This document shows positions 13,953 to 13,954 of a stretch of DNA of 13,954 nt, piece by piece (within the stretch, counting starts at the first letter, position 1; every line of letters starts with the position of its first letter). The translations under genes were made by a program, and so were the position numbers. Below the pieces are notes generated by a model that was not told the origin of the DNA, made no database searches, and was given only the letters and a program-made list of their open reading frames with translations. The DNA is from Bacillota bacterium. Lineage in GTDB: Bacteria; Bacillota; Bacilli; Alicyclobacillales; SLC66. The stretch is from NCBI GenBank assembly GCA_021797415.1, contig JAJZZT010000127.1, positions 1 through 13,954 of the forward strand, given 5' to 3'.

Positions 13953-13954
13953 AA

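Overview
The window reads as an accessory region (plasmid, phage-like or integrated element) of a moderately GC-rich, probably monoderm Bacillota. Ribosome binding sites are strong and purine-rich (AAGGAGG, GGGAGG), GTG and TTG starts are frequent, and there is a Tad/CpaF-type apparatus with no visible secretin. The IPT/TIG-plus-Ig surface protein resembles those of spore-forming thermo/acidophile Firmicutes such as Alicyclobacillaceae. That assignment is inference; no marker gene fixes it.

Layout. (1) 1-1004 (+): an AAA ATPase of the ATPase_2 kind, cut by the left edge and broken by a one-base frameshift near 232-237. (2) 1005-1229: a remnant of the 3' end of the gene at 2257-2919, then a minus-strand terminator (1165-1201). 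(3) 1230-2021 (-): a two-gene toxin-antitoxin-like cassette whose toxin is PemK/MazF-like. It has its own terminator and is flanked by imperfect direct repeats (1124-1159 and 2333-2370). (4) 2257-13896 (-): one long, tightly packed operon of eleven genes ending at a strong terminator (2206-2237). Another terminator (13927-13952) lies just upstream of its first visible gene.

Transcription order of the operon: large membrane-anchored repeat protein (13896-11335); ParA-fold protein with a lost P-loop (11176-10235); CpaE/TadZ-like ATPase with an Arg-substituted P-loop (10222-9149); ParM/Alp-like actin homologue (9097-8117); DUF1064-type PD-(D/E)XK nuclease-like protein (8120-7668); short ParA-fold protein with a lost P-loop (7687-7208); canonical CpaE/TadZ ATPase (7230-6097); CpaB/RcpC SAF-domain protein (6103-5399); CpaF/TadA secretion ATPase (5392-3932); TadB-like T2SSF membrane protein (3830-2940); Cys-motif protein (2919-2257). 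Overlapping stops and starts (GTGA, 7 nt, 20 nt, 23 nt) argue for coupled translation.

The core (CpaE, CpaB, CpaF, TadB) is recognisably a type IVc (Tad) pilus assembly or secretion motor, with the large repeat protein as the likely surface product. What is unusual is the additions: four ParA-fold proteins showing graded decay of the P-loop, an actin-like filament ATPase and a nuclease-family protein, all co-transcribed with the pilus motor. This suggests a cytoskeleton-assisted or DNA-linked pilus (for example DNA transfer or pole positioning), but that function is a hypothesis. Intra-operon hairpins and terminators, a DnaA-box-like repeat inside one coding region, and an out-of-frame C-terminal extension of the repeat protein are further oddities.
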